Below, piece after piece: positions 49,201 through 57,783 of a DNA stretch of 64,000 nt. The first letter of the stretch is position 1, and the number at the start of each line of letters is the position of its first letter. Location: positions 53,036,621 to 53,100,620 of the forward strand of contig NC_134280.1 of assembly GCF_949628215.1 (NCBI RefSeq). Reading direction: 5' to 3'. Source of the stretch: Phalacrocorax aristotelis (Eukaryota > Chordata > Aves > Suliformes > Phalacrocoracidae). The translations under genes were made by a program, and so were the position numbers. The notes beneath the pieces were generated by a model that ran no database searches, had not been told where the DNA came from, and saw nothing but the letters and a program-made list of their open reading frames with translations.

Positions 49201-50226
49201 TGAGTAAAAGAAGCCTTTGGGAACAGAAGGGCAATCCCAAACCAGAGACCAATATCAAGGTGAGTTAGTACCTGTGCAAGTATGAAAGCACTTGCTCTGC
49301 TGTGAAAAAGAAAAGGGCTCTTAGCTGGGTTGGAAGCATTGAAGATGGTGATGTTCTGTAGGGACAAGGGCTGCCTGTATCTACCGATGCAATTGCATAC
49401 CGAAGAGCTCTTCCTAACAGTGAGCTGCTAAAGCTTCAGCCCTAGTAAAAATGGGGGCAAAAGTCATATTATAATCAGTAATATTGAAGGGTATCTTGAA
49501 TAGCATGTTGTACTTGGGCCGTGGGTTGGGAGTCCCAGCCTTCTAGGCTAAAATTGATCTGCAAATGGGAGTCACTTTGCTGTTGCTATGCTTCTTAATC
49601 TTCAGAGTAAAGAAAACATGCAAAATTAAGTGTAAGTGAACCTAAGACAGTATCAACATTTGGGGTTTGTGCCTACTGGCATGCTTGTGGGAACACCTAT
49701 CAAAATGCAGCAAGCAGCTGCTGCTTGAACTGTCCAGGCTGGGAGAGGAAGAACAAAGTGTCTTGCCTTTCCTGGAAGGTACTGCTGCCACTATGCAGTA
49801 AATGAAAGTGGCTCTTGGTATGGGTGAAACCAACCCCGGCTTGGAACTGGGGCTCTTAGACGAGCTCTCCCTCATGATGCCTGGCATTGCATCTTCCCTT
49901 TCCCATTACACATTCCATGCTTGCTGCGTTACCTTATGCTTGTAGAAAGCGGTGGTCAGTCTGTGCAAAGAGTTTATGTGGAGGGGGCAAGAAGGCAGTA
50001 CAGAGCAGGCTGTCGCCAAGCCCTCTGGGATCAGACAACTGTATCATGTGCTCCTCTGGCTTCAGTTATCTGATCTTGACTGAGTATTTGAGGGAGAAAA
50101 ATGCTGACTTTGGGTCTTTCTTTCTCTCCTGTTCAGTCCGCTCCTTCTGGCAAAAAATACAAATTTGTTGCAACAGGCCATGGCCAGTACAAGAAGGTGT
50201 TGATAGATGATGCTGCAGAGCAATAG
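10193..50226 (+). CDS. LSP1: Lymphocyte-specific protein 1 (whole gene, two alternative first exons)
   Basis: LSP1 is a cytoplasmic, membrane-cortex F-actin-binding phosphoprotein that shapes leukocyte motility and is a target of p38/MAPKAPK2 and PKC. First exon is either 1a (10193-10272) or 1b (23087-23145). Shared exons are 36311-36463, 39836-39925, 43064-43259, 44239-44364, 47570-47613, 47792-47873, 48238-48378, 49179-49259 and 50137-50226. All join in phase, giving 360 aa (1a) or 353 aa (1b); human LSP1 is 339 aa. The N-terminal half is acidic (QWSVEDEEEA, ELEEDEGFSDWSQ, Glu-rich exon 4). The C-terminal half is basic and holds DRTESLNRSIKK, KIDDRLEQYTQAIE, two caldesmon-like Trp motifs (KSLWETGEV, RSLWEQKG) and YKFVATGHGQYKKV, all conserved with mammals. 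Introns hold no other gene I can recognise. Confidence 0.95.
12249..12274 (+). repeat. 11-bp tandem repeat, about 2.4 copies
   Basis: The unit ACGCCAGTGTA is repeated head to tail at 12249, 12260 and, partially, 12271. No function is evident. Confidence 0.75.
12809..12818 (+). promoter_or_regulatory. LSP1: Perfect CArG box (SRF consensus) in LSP1 intron
   Basis: CCATATATGG is an exact, palindromic match to the CC(A/T)6GG serum response factor site. SRF/MRTF commonly regulates actin-cytoskeleton genes, which fits LSP1. Function is inferred from sequence alone. Confidence 0.5.
14648..14684 (+). repeat. (GGGGT)n microsatellite
   Basis: Six uninterrupted GGGGT units are flanked by GGGT. Many closely spaced G-runs make it strongly G-quadruplex-prone on the plus strand. 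Confidence 0.92.
22655..22671 (+). repeat. G17 homopolymer
   Basis: An uninterrupted run of 17 G follows GCGC at the left edge of the GC-rich region ahead of LSP1 exon 1b. Exact length may be affected by sequencing. Confidence 0.85.
22770..23250 (+). promoter_or_regulatory. LSP1: CpG-rich promoter of LSP1 exon 1b
   Basis: This is the most CpG-dense stretch of the window, with GGGCGG-type (Sp1-like) boxes, for example around 23010-23050, and no TATA box. It covers the 5' UTR and start codon of exon 1b. Such a CpG-island promoter suggests broad, non-leukocyte expression, matching the separate mesenchymal/stromal LSP1 transcript known in mammals. Boundaries are estimated by eye. Confidence 0.75.
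23087..23145 (+). CDS. LSP1: LSP1 exon 1b (coding part)
   Basis: The start is in a perfect Kozak context (GCCACCATGA). It encodes MTSAILRRNSSKQGLQNLI plus AG of an Arg codon, then donor GTGAGA. The QGLQNLIR ending matches the alternative N-terminus of mammalian LSP1. It leaves the same two-base overhang as exon 1a, so either can join exon 2. Confidence 0.93.
23146..36310 (+). other. LSP1: LSP1 intron between exon 1b and exon 2
   Basis: This 13.2-kb intron has no coding exon, RNA gene or recognisable interspersed repeat that I can support. Open frames on both strands are short and unconserved in appearance. Lineage-specific enhancers could be present, but no motif cluster stood out. Confidence 0.55.
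36311..36463 (+). CDS. LSP1: LSP1 exon 2
   Basis: It starts with the third base of the shared Arg and continues LTAQWSVEDEEEAARERRRR, a charged segment very close to the mammalian protein, then a Ser-rich stretch. It ends in CA of a split His codon before donor GTAAGA. The acceptor is TTGGCAG. Confidence 0.96.
39836..39925 (+). CDS. LSP1: LSP1 exon 3
   Basis: It completes His, then encodes YDFKPSGTSELEEDEGFSDW and SQKLEQRKQ plus AG of Arg. The DEDEGF.DWSQ-type block is a signature of LSP1 in mammals. The acceptor is TTTCAG and the donor GTGGGT. Confidence 0.95.
43064..43259 (+). CDS. LSP1: LSP1 exon 4, Glu-rich
   Basis: Sixty-five codons after the split Arg encode a long acidic, Glu/Gln-rich segment (EEERVQEQEEEERAEHE at its end). 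It is predicted largely helical and possibly coiled coil. It is variable in length between species. The acceptor is CCTCTAG and the donor GTGGGA. Confidence 0.92.
44239..44364 (+). CDS. LSP1: LSP1 exon 5
   Basis: Forty-two codons encode EKKRRRNEEEEETPEKRQK, then APSPARLEEEELSS to VCSMK. The KKRRR and EKRQK patches are basic islands within acidic surroundings. The acceptor is CACTCAG and the donor GTTTGT. The phase (0/0) means skipping would preserve the frame. Confidence 0.9.
47570..47613 (+). CDS. LSP1: LSP1 exon 6
   Basis: Fourteen codons, ITDRTESLNRSIKK, plus AG of Ser give a near-identical match to the mammalian DRTESLNRSI motif. The acceptor is ACTTTAG and the donor GTATCT. Confidence 0.95.
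47792..47873 (+). CDS. LSP1: LSP1 exon 7
   Basis: It completes Ser, then encodes NSIKKSQPPLPVSKIDDRL and EQYTQAIE, the most conserved stretch of the protein and the beginning of the basic actin-binding half. The acceptor is CTCCAG and the donor GTGGGC. The intron before it is only 178 nt. Confidence 0.96.
48238..48378 (+). CDS. LSP1: LSP1 exon 8
   Basis: Forty-seven codons include VRQPSLDLP, with Ser270 (1a numbering) at the place of the mammalian MAPKAPK2 site in RQASIEL, and STKSLWETGEV, a caldesmon-like Trp motif. The acceptor is TTTCCAG and the donor GTATGG. Confidence 0.96.
49179..49259 (+). CDS. LSP1: LSP1 exon 9
   Basis: Twenty-seven codons, DIVAGDIVSKRSLWEQKG to TNIK, carry the second Trp motif of the actin-binding region. 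The acceptor is TTCTCAG and the donor GTGAGT. Confidence 0.96.
50137..50226 (+). CDS. LSP1: LSP1 exon 10 (C-terminal, stop)
   Basis: It encodes SAPSGKKYKFVATGHGQYKK then VLIDDAAEQ and TAG at 50224-50226. The KKYKFVATGHG core matches the mammalian C-terminus. A strong donor-like CAG/GTAGGT sits 25 nt after the stop, at 50252, so the exon may end there. Confidence 0.96.
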   Translation, partial: SAPSGKKYKFVATGHGQYKKVLIDDAAEQ

Positions 50227-52901
50227 CGTGCCTGGAGAACTCATTAAGCAGGTAGGTGAGGTATGACCTTGCACTGTGTAACAAACTCCTGGTGGTGTTC
50301 TGGTGCGACATTGGGGTTATTTCTGCCAGCTATGTGTTGGTTGAGTTGGAAGGTACTGTATGGTAACAGCTGGAGCCTTGCTTCTGTGCAAACACCTGAC
50401 TTTCTGAGCTGGAAGGGAGTGGGTACAGAGTGGGAATTTGTTTTTGTCTTTGACTTTCTGATGCTGCCAGGAAGCTGGATACCTCTGTTAATTTAATGTG
50501 CAGAATAAGTCCTGTAGCTACTGCTGTTAGGGTGAAGATGCCTTTGCCTTTGCTAGTTCAAAGGAACAGCCATCTGCTGGTTTTTCTTATGCTTTCTTAT
50601 GTTGCAAGGAGAAATAGGTAGCTGGAGGTAATTCTGGCTGAGCGTGGGGGGCTGATGTACTCCTGAAATTCAGATGCTTCTAGGGTCTAATTCCTGGATT
50701 TACTGAATTAATCAGGGGAAAAACTTTTAATGATTTCAGTAACCTCTTGGAACCAGCCCATAATAGGGTTGTAGTAGGGAGAGCATGAACATTGCTGTGC
50801 TGGGTACACCAACAGAGCAGAAAGGTCAATCCTCTGACATGTAGCAAGGGGGAAGGCAGAGCTGGGTTGCTGTCTGTGCCCTCTTGAAACGGTCTTTGGA
50901 TCTCATGTTCATGTTGTGTTTATGTTAATAGATATCCTGGTGTTACTTTGAGTGGTTGATAGTAGAGGGTTGCAGCAATAAGGAGGAATGGCATAGAGTG
51001 AGGCGATAACTGGTTGGATCCAACTGGGCAGCATCTGGCACTATGAGAGGAGAGGAAGTTGTCGGGGGTGAAAACAATCTCATTCTCTTTTTTCCTACTA
51101 TAAAAAAGAAGCTTTATTTCATAGCCAAGCATACAAATAGCTCTGTCTGCTACAAAACACCTTTTGTTTTTGAATTCTTCTGGGCACTGTGTTCCTTGTT
51201 GTTTTTCTCCCACCCCCACCCCCCCCCGCCAAGGAGCTGGCTTCTGAGTGCAGCATATTGCTTTGTTTGTGTGTGGGTTTTTTTTCCTTTTGTGGTACCC
51301 ATTTAGAAGAGAAGCTCTCTTGAATGTCACTTTGAGATAGGCAGCAGTACAAACCCAAGCCTGCCCAAAGCTGTTTTTGAGAGGTAAAGGAGAGGCCCAC
51401 TAGACTTGTATCCTCACCTTGCTTCTCTGCCTGTGGCTTTCAGAAACCTATTTTAAGGTCATCTCTTTGATCAGTTCTCCTCTTTTTCTTGGTCTGTTTT
51501 GATGCACCAGGTGGGGTCCTACTGATCTTCAATTCATCATAGCAAACAGGTTTTGCTAGGTTTCCAGCAGGTTTTCTTGCCCTACCTGAGCTTCTGCAAG
51601 CAGCCGAAAGGAAAGTGCCCTCAGCTCTGATCTTTTTCCAGCATCCTTTCTTGAAAGGCCAGTGACTGTCACAGGATGTCCTCTAGGATCCACCCAGTTC
51701 CCCAAACAACCACTGCACAGCATTGTTGCCCTATGGGTTCATTCACAAGGAAGGGTGTTTTTTTTTTTTTGACTGTGAATAGCAAAATGACTGCCATAGC
51801 TTGGAAGATCTTGGATTGTTTGTGTTCTTGGGTTTTTAGCTGGCTGTTTTCTGTACTGAGAAGTCCCTCCTCCCCAGCTCCTCTCCACCCCCCCCTGAAC
51901 AATGTTCATCCTTTTTCCCTACTGTCAGATCCCTTCACGGTTGCCTTTTTACTCCCAAACCCTTCTGGCTCATCCCCATATCACTCACTCAACACCACCT
52001 TATCAGCTTTCTAGTTGCTTGAACACAGGTACAGTTTTTCCCCCTCCTCTCCCTTCCTGAGCTGAAGGACCTCTGAGCAGGCTGTGGAGCAAGAGATTTT
52101 CTGTACATGGCAATTCTGGGCTCTTACCAACTGCCTGAGGCTGTTGCAGTTTGGCTGTTTTTCAATGTCAGTGTTCAGTGGTGTTCCCCTTGCCTTGCTC
52201 AGCATGGCAACTCAAGCTGGGATGTGCTGCAATGGCTTGCAGTGCAGAACCACTGGTGGAAATCTCCTCTTGCCTCCAGGTGCCTCTTCTCCCCTCTGCA
52301 CTGCTCTGATGCCAGGGTGTGTCTCTGCAGGACTTGCCATGCCTGCTGTATGTCTCTGCCCTTCACTCTTGGGGCAGAAGGGCTAAACCATGCAGCCAGA
52401 CCTGCCTTCCTCTGCTTCCCACTGGATATTGCTCTCCCCCCAGCGATCCTCCATCCCTGTGCAATAGGGCTGGGTTGTGCATGCAGCCTGGTGGGAAGCC
52501 CAGCAGATACAAGACATAAGCCTTTCCTCATCAACATGTGTGAGCGTCACTGGTTTGTTCTGGGTGGTTGTCCTTGTTGCAGGACTAAATGGATTAAAGC
52601 ACAATTGCTTCTGAAACAGTCTTCTCTGGCCAGATTCACTTAGTGTCCCAAGTGTAATCAATATTGGCTGTTCTGCTTCATGCTAGTGCTGTGGATCTTG
52701 TGAACGCAGGCTCTTGTACACAGGCATCCAACTATCTGTGCTACAGTAAGGTGCCATTTTATCGCTGTGTGCTAAGGTGATCTTTGTCTGCATTAGGCAT
52801 TCTACATATTTTAACCTGTATTCTTTTTGGTTTTGTGTTGCTGCATGGATCTTCCTCTGTAGCCTTCTCTTGCAGCGTGTTGAATTATCCTTTAAAGGCT
52901 T

Positions 52902-53105
52902 ACAGAATCACAGAATGGTAGGGTTTGGAAGGGACCTCTGGAGATCATCTTGTCCAACCCCACTGCTTGAGCAGGCACACCCAGAGCAGGAGGCACAGGA
53001 ACGCCTCCAGGCAGATTTTGAATGTCTTCAGGGAAGGAGACTCCACACCCTCCCTGGGCAGCCTGTTCCACTGCTCTGTCACCCTCACAGGAAAGAAGTT
53101 ACCTG
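52902..53105 (-). mobile_element. CR1 LINE 3' tail fragment
   Basis: On the plus strand it begins with ACAGAATCACAGAATGG, the complement of the CR1 terminal ATTCTGTGATTCT repeat, and continues with the well-known CR1 3' UTR (TTGGAAGGGACC, GTCCAACCCC, GGCAGCCTGTTCCA). It stops near 53105, so only about 200 bp at the 3' end is kept, a severe 5' truncation. Confidence 0.95.
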
Positions 53106-53171
53106 GAATCCACTTGTGGTTATTGGTGCATTTCCAACATAGGTCTTTTCAGCTTTTTCCTGGAAAAATGC

Positions 53172-53189
53172 GGGGGGGGGGGGGGGGGG
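53172..53189 (+). repeat. G18 homopolymer
   Basis: An uninterrupted G run lies about 70 bp beyond the CR1 tail. True length is uncertain because such runs are error-prone. Confidence 0.85.
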
Positions 53190-54240
53190 TTTGGAGAAAT
53201 CCAAACTTTAGATACTTAGGTTATTCTTCCTTCTCATTTTTTTTTCCTTGGAACAGGGAAGGGGTTACAAAACAGAGGATAAGACCAGCAAAGTGAAAAC
53301 TTCAGTGATGGTTTGATTATAACTGAACTTTTCTGATAGTATCATTGCAAAATTGGAAGACTTCAAAAAAGCAAAAAGGGCCTCTTGGTTTTGTTTCTAA
53401 GTTTGTTTGTAGTTTGGCTTTGGGAAATTTTGGTCAGCTCCATATCCTCTGCACATGAACAGAATGTGAAGAACTGTGTATCAAGTTTCCGATTTGGACT
53501 AAACATAGCAATCCTGTATTAGCTGTGTAGGAATATCCCAGCATATGACAAAGTCCCTTGAGAAACAGAAATAGCCGATCTCCAGCTTTCATGCTTAAAA
53601 TCTTGGTGGTGATGGAGATGCAAAGGATGACTGTAATGCTGGAAGGCACAGTTGTCTCTGTGGATGGACAGAGTTGGGGATTTTAAATATCGTTGTTTTT
53701 TCAGGACACCGGGCACCAGTAGGTATGCAACTATTATGATGTTGCCTCTGAAAATAAGACTACATGTGGTTAGCAGGAACCCCCAGAAAACAGCACATTG
53801 TTAAATTGAGTTGGATACCCACGTGCTGGTTATCATAAAAACACTATCCCACAGCTGTACTTAAAAAAGCACTGTGGAATACATAACAGAACTCGATTAC
53901 TGCAACAAAGTTAGTCTTCTGTGCACTACAATTTAGGAGACTGACCTAGGAGGAGATCAAATGATGATGTCCAGTGTTTTAGGCAGGGGAACTGCTACAT
54001 GAAAGCAGGATGGATATCTTGTGCTATGCCTTGGATGAAAGCATGAATTCCCAACTTGCTCTCAGTGAGTGGGTGTGAGACGCCCTCCACAGCACTTTCA
54101 GTGGAGAAGCTGAAGAGATGATGTGTACCCTCTTTGAGTTAAGTTTCTAAGTATCCCTAGAGGAGGTGTGGAGCAACCCAGATACTTTCACATTGTCTCA
54201 TCTACGACTGCTTTTATTTCTAGAATTTCTCTTAATCTTA

Positions 54241-54260
54241 AATAAACACAATAAAATAAA
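54241..54260 (+). terminator. LSP1: Candidate poly(A) signals of LSP1
   Basis: Three AATAAA hexamers occur within 20 nt (54241, 54250, 54255), the first canonical ones after the LSP1 stop. Assignment to LSP1 is by position and strand only. Confidence 0.5.
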
Positions 54261-54502
54261 TCAGATTCCACCATCCTCTGAATTGGGCTTTTTCTACAGG
54301 CAATTTGCCTTTTCACTGTGTGCCTCCGCTTGCTTCCCTGTATTACTGCATACAGGACTTTTTGTTGACTCTTTCTAAAATGAGCGCATGTTTGTTTTCC
54401 TGGCCCATGACCTGTGGATGTGGTATGTTATGCATTTAAGCTTATATACATATGGAAAGTAATCCCTCCAAGCCAGCAGCCTCATGCTGTGGGTTTAAGG
54501 GT

Positions 54503-54518
54503 TTTATTTCATTTTATT
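54503..54518 (-). terminator. PRR33: Poly(A) signals of PRR33
   Basis: Two AATAAA hexamers are read on the minus strand (54518-54513 and 54508-54503), 111-126 nt after the PRR33 stop. They predict a short 3' UTR ending near 54480-54495. Confidence 0.8.
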
Positions 54519-54628
54519 TTTTTCCTTATGCTTGGCTCTGTTGGGCAGTAAACCTAGACATATGTGCTTTCTTGCTTGGTGCCCTGTAGAAACCTTCAGA
54601 GATGTGGGCCTGGTGGAGCAGCCTTGCT

Positions 54629-56257
54629 TCAGTTGACTGACCATCCTGATGCCATTCTGTTAAAGCTCTTGGTGTGCTCCTCAGCCACTTTGGGTCTAAA
54701 CTGGCCCACCTCGAATACGGTGGTGAGCTTCGTCATGGGTTTGGCAGCCAACTCCTTCAGTTTCCGGGCATCAAAGCGTGGCTTATGTAGAAGCATGGGT
54801 AAGCGGCGGGGAAAAAAGAAGCTTTCTTCCTTCCGCAGCTTCTTCTCTTCTGCTTGCTGCTTCCTCTCTTTGACTGCCATCTGGTATAAAATAGCATCCC
54901 ACATTCTTGTGGCCCTTGATTTAAATGGCCTGCAGTCTTGACTGGTGATTGCTTGAGAGCTGTCCTTCTCCTTGCTCCCTTCCTCCTGTCCCAGCTTGTC
55001 TGGCTTAGGCTCTGGGAAGTTGGGTGCTTCTGGCTGCACAATCAAGTGCTTCCTGAGGCGATGCCAGCCACCAACATTGGCTCTAGGAGGTCTTGCTGCT
55101 TCTACTGATGGTAGTGCTGGCTCAGCTTTGAGGGGAGGGCTGGTGTTTGGTAAGCTGGGCGTCAAATGAGATTGAATGAAGTGTTCTGCTCTGGTGTCTG
55201 TGGATGTGGCCCCTGTACTGTCAGCTTGTGCTGGGGTTGCTGTCTCTGGGTGTGCTTGCCTCCAAGGACTGCTGGGTGTTGATGGTTTTAGGATGTCACC
55301 ATCTTGCTTGGGTAATTCAGGAGCTCTCTCTGATCCAGATGTTTCTGGATCACTTTCATGGGTTGTGGGCTTATTGGTGTAGGCATTGGAGGTGCTGGGC
55401 TTGGGTGGAGAGGCCTTGATGGACTCTTCAGTAGGAGCAGGCTTGGGGTCCTTAGGAGGCTCTGCCTCTGCAGCAGAAAGGAGGGGAGGCTCCAGCATGG
55501 CCTTGGCCTTGCTGTCATTGAGTGGGGTGGGTATCTGCCCTGGAGATGGTTCAGAGCAGCTTGTTTCAGCAGGTGGAGAAGGCATCCTTTTGTCTTCATG
55601 GCTGATGGTTGCTTGGGTCTGATTTGACATGGGCATCTTAGCCCTGGGTGGCTTGACACTGTGGAAATAAGTGTGTGCCTTGGTGACATATGCAAGCTCT
55701 GGTGCCCTTTCTTTACTGGGCGTACTAGAAGGAGGAGGCTGGGAGAAAGCAAATATGGAAGTGTTGCCTGGAGAAGGAAGGTGGGTGTCCATGCCTTCAG
55801 GCTGCTCTGGAGTCTCAGGAGCACCTGGCTTGTGTATCATGGGAATGGCTGGGGAGGTTGTGAGCCTGAGGTGTTCAGCAATGCGCCTCTGCTCGGTGAC
55901 CTTCAGCGTGAAAGGCTTGCTCTTTCGGAAAGGGGAAGGGACACGGCAGGTAATGGGCTTGACGGAAAGTCGGGTTGTGAGGCTGGTGGAGGGAGGTGCT
56001 GCGGTTTCGGAGGTGACTGGGGGAGCATTTTCATTGTGCTCTAGGTCAGGGCTGGCTTCGTTCACGGGTGAGAGGCTGGACCGAAAGGACCTGGCTTGCT
56101 CCGAAGCTAGGACAGCGTTTTTCTTGGCTGCCTTCTTCAGCAGCCGCTGGAGCCGCAGGTTGTCCTTCCCAGGCTTTGGTAGGGTAGGAGGGGGAGAAAG
56201 GTGGTGGTGGATGGGAGCAGGCTGGATGGAGGATGATACTGTTATGAGCATTGTCAT
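54629..56257 (-). CDS. PRR33: Proline-rich protein 33
   Basis: A single-exon coding region of 542 residues; this is by far the longest intact open frame in the window. The product has no assigned biochemical function. Visible parts are: a conserved N-terminal block with LPKPGKDNLRLQRLLKKAAK (26-45) and FRSSLSPVNEASP (58-70); a basic segment RVPSPFRKSKPFTLKVTEQR (105-124); a long Pro/Ser/Thr/Glu-rich, low-complexity middle (about 135-430) likely disordered; and a conserved basic C-terminus (about 450-542) with RMWDAILYQMAVKERKQQ and KELAAKPMTKLTTVFEVG. The identity rests on the PGKDNLRLQ-type block, Pro richness, and position and orientation between LSP1 and the expected TNNT3. The start ATG lies 3 nt after a strong splice acceptor, so a non-coding 5' exon is expected upstream. 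Confidence 0.88.
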   Translation of the reverse strand: MTMLITVSSSIQPAPIHHHLSPPPTLPKPGKDNLRLQRLLKKAAKKNAVLASEQARSFRSSLSPVNEASPDLEHNENAPPVTSETAAPPSTSLTTRLSVKPITCRVPSPFRKSKPFTLKVTEQRRIAEHLRLTTSPAIPMIHKPGAPETPEQPEGMDTHLPSPGNTSIFAFSQPPPSSTPSKERAPELAYVTKAHTYFHSVKPPRAKMPMSNQTQATISHEDKRMPSPPAETSCSEPSPGQIPTPLNDSKAKAMLEPPLLSAAEAEPPKDPKPAPTEESIKASPPKPSTSNAYTNKPTTHESDPETSGSERAPELPKQDGDILKPSTPSSPWRQAHPETATPAQADSTGATSTDTRAEHFIQSHLTPSLPNTSPPLKAEPALPSVEAARPPRANVGGWHRLRKHLIVQPEAPNFPEPKPDKLGQEEGSKEKDSSQAITSQDCRPFKSRATRMWDAILYQMAVKERKQQAEEKKLRKEESFFFPRRLPMLLHKPRFDARKLKELAAKPMTKLTTVFEVGQFRPKVAEEHTKSFNRMASGWSVN

Positions 56258-56260
56258 CTC

Positions 56261-56275
56261 CTGGAAGAAAACACA
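56261..56275 (-). other. PRR33: Splice acceptor before the PRR33 coding exon
   Basis: On the minus strand TTTTCTTCCAG ends at 56261 and the exon starts GAGATG. A pyrimidine-rich acceptor this close to the start codon implies one or more upstream 5' UTR exons at higher coordinates, which I could not locate. Confidence 0.75.
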
Positions 56276-57635
56276 AAGCTTAGAGTTGGTGTGGGCTTAG
56301 TCCTGGGCTAGACTCTTGAAGTATTCATATATAAGGCCTCCTCTTCCTCTCTCCAAAAGCTGTGTGTATGGAGTCAGTATTGTGGGAGAAGAGCATCAGT
56401 CTTGGTTTCCTTAGTCTCACAAGGTAGCCTCAGCAGGTGTTGAGAGTGGTGTGGCAGGGCAAGAGATGTACTCGGGGGGAAGCTGTATTGCCAAACCTGG
56501 AGCCCTCCCGCTCCTGGTGTTAGCACAGAATCCAGCGAAAGCTCCTTGGGACCCCAGATGTTTGTGTCTTGGCGAGTCCTAACAGGATTTGGAAGGAATT
56601 GTCAAGAGAAACAGAGCAGGTCTGAAATTTTGAAGCTTTGAAACATTCTCCAGAGGCACAAAGCAGGAATGTTTCATGGCTTTCCAAATTCCAGTTATTA
56701 ATACCCTGATACAATGTTATATACAACAGAACAGCTATAAACTACATGTCATTTGAGTCAAGTCAACACTGGCCTTGATTGATTTCAGCTGGCAGAAAGA
56801 CACCCCTGTGAAATGCAGGACTTAAAAGCTGCATTTATCTGATGAGAAAGTGCTTTGTCATAACACTAACTGGTGTTTCTTTGCTGCATCAAGCACAGTG
56901 ACAACCTTCTCTTTCCATACTCAGTTTAGGATAAAACCTGGTTTTCTCTTTCCCTTGGGGAGCATTGCCACTGTCCTCCCTGTATCACCCATTCTTCAGT
57001 GAAACAGAAATGGGCTGTGGTCTGAGTTGGGTCTAGCTGGTGAGCTAACTCACCACCATCTCCTCTTTTTTCTGGTGAGCACCAGTCAGATTTCCTGCAG
57101 TCAAGCTATGGGACTGTGTTGGGGATAGAAAGACAAAACTAGTCTTAGTTCTTTTCCTGAGCAAGGCTGGGGAACATCAAGCATGCAGCCTCTAACCTGT
57201 CATGACCCTGTCAGCCCCAAAAGGAAATCTGACTCTGTCCTGGCTGTTGCTCAGCACAGAGCTGCTGAGTTTTGCTATGAAATGAGCCCCTTAATCAGCA
57301 GTGCTGGATGCAACTGAGCATCCTGAAATGAAGAAGAGGAAGTGGAGTGATGTTCAGGGTTGCCCTGAGGAGCTACTGCATGTGCTCCGCTTGGTTCCTG
57401 GTGGCTCCCAACCCACTCTGGTTAGTGTGGGTGTGTAGTGTGATACCTACTGTGTGGGTAAGTTATCCTGAATAAAACTCTCAAAAGCACATACCAGCTA
57501 TTTGCGTTTGAGTGCCTGCTGCTGTCAGCACTGGGCTGGGAAGCTGATCTGTACTGAGCAAGCAGGCAGTGTATCTAACAAAACTGATTGTAGGTGGGAG
57601 AAAGAAGGATGACTGTCTCCTCCCTCCTCACTGCT

Positions 57636-57713
57636 CACACACACACACACACACACACACGCGTGCACCCCCTCCCCCCCACCCCCACCCCCCCACCCCC
57701 CCCAAAAAAAAAA
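57636..57713 (+). repeat. Compound simple repeat: (CA)12, C-rich tract, A10
   Basis: Twelve CA dinucleotides (57636-57659) are followed by C-runs broken by single A or T (57668-57703) and then ten A (57704-57713). The complement of the C-rich part has many G-runs and is G-quadruplex-prone. Confidence 0.93.
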
Positions 57714-57763
57714 TAGAGGCAGCAAATGAAAACACTGAAGAGGTGGCATGTGGGGCACAAAGC

Positions 57764-57783
57764 CTTCAAGGTCCTTCAAGGTC
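57764..57783 (+). repeat. Short direct duplication
   Basis: CCTTCAAGGT is repeated twice in tandem. This is a small duplication next to the simple-repeat block, with no evident function. Confidence 0.7.

Larger units (their letters stand above)
50227..54265 (+). other. LSP1: LSP1 3' region (3' UTR and/or 3' intron)
   Basis: No second coding exon is seen. The first canonical AATAAA after the stop is at 54241. The 3' UTR is therefore either about 4 kb long or is spliced from the donor at 50252 to an unidentified acceptor. The interval includes a CR1 tail (52902-53105), a G18 run (53172-53189) and a T12 run near 51759-51770. Confidence 0.5.

Noticed and set aside
52107-52643. 178-codon plus-strand open frame after LSP1
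   Set aside because: Cys/Trp-rich translation with no recognisable domain. It probably lies in the 3' region or intron of LSP1.
54972-56300. Several open frames antisense or in other frames to PRR33
   Set aside because: They are shadows of the long PRR33 frame; only the 542-residue frame has conserved blocks, a splice acceptor and a poly(A) signal.
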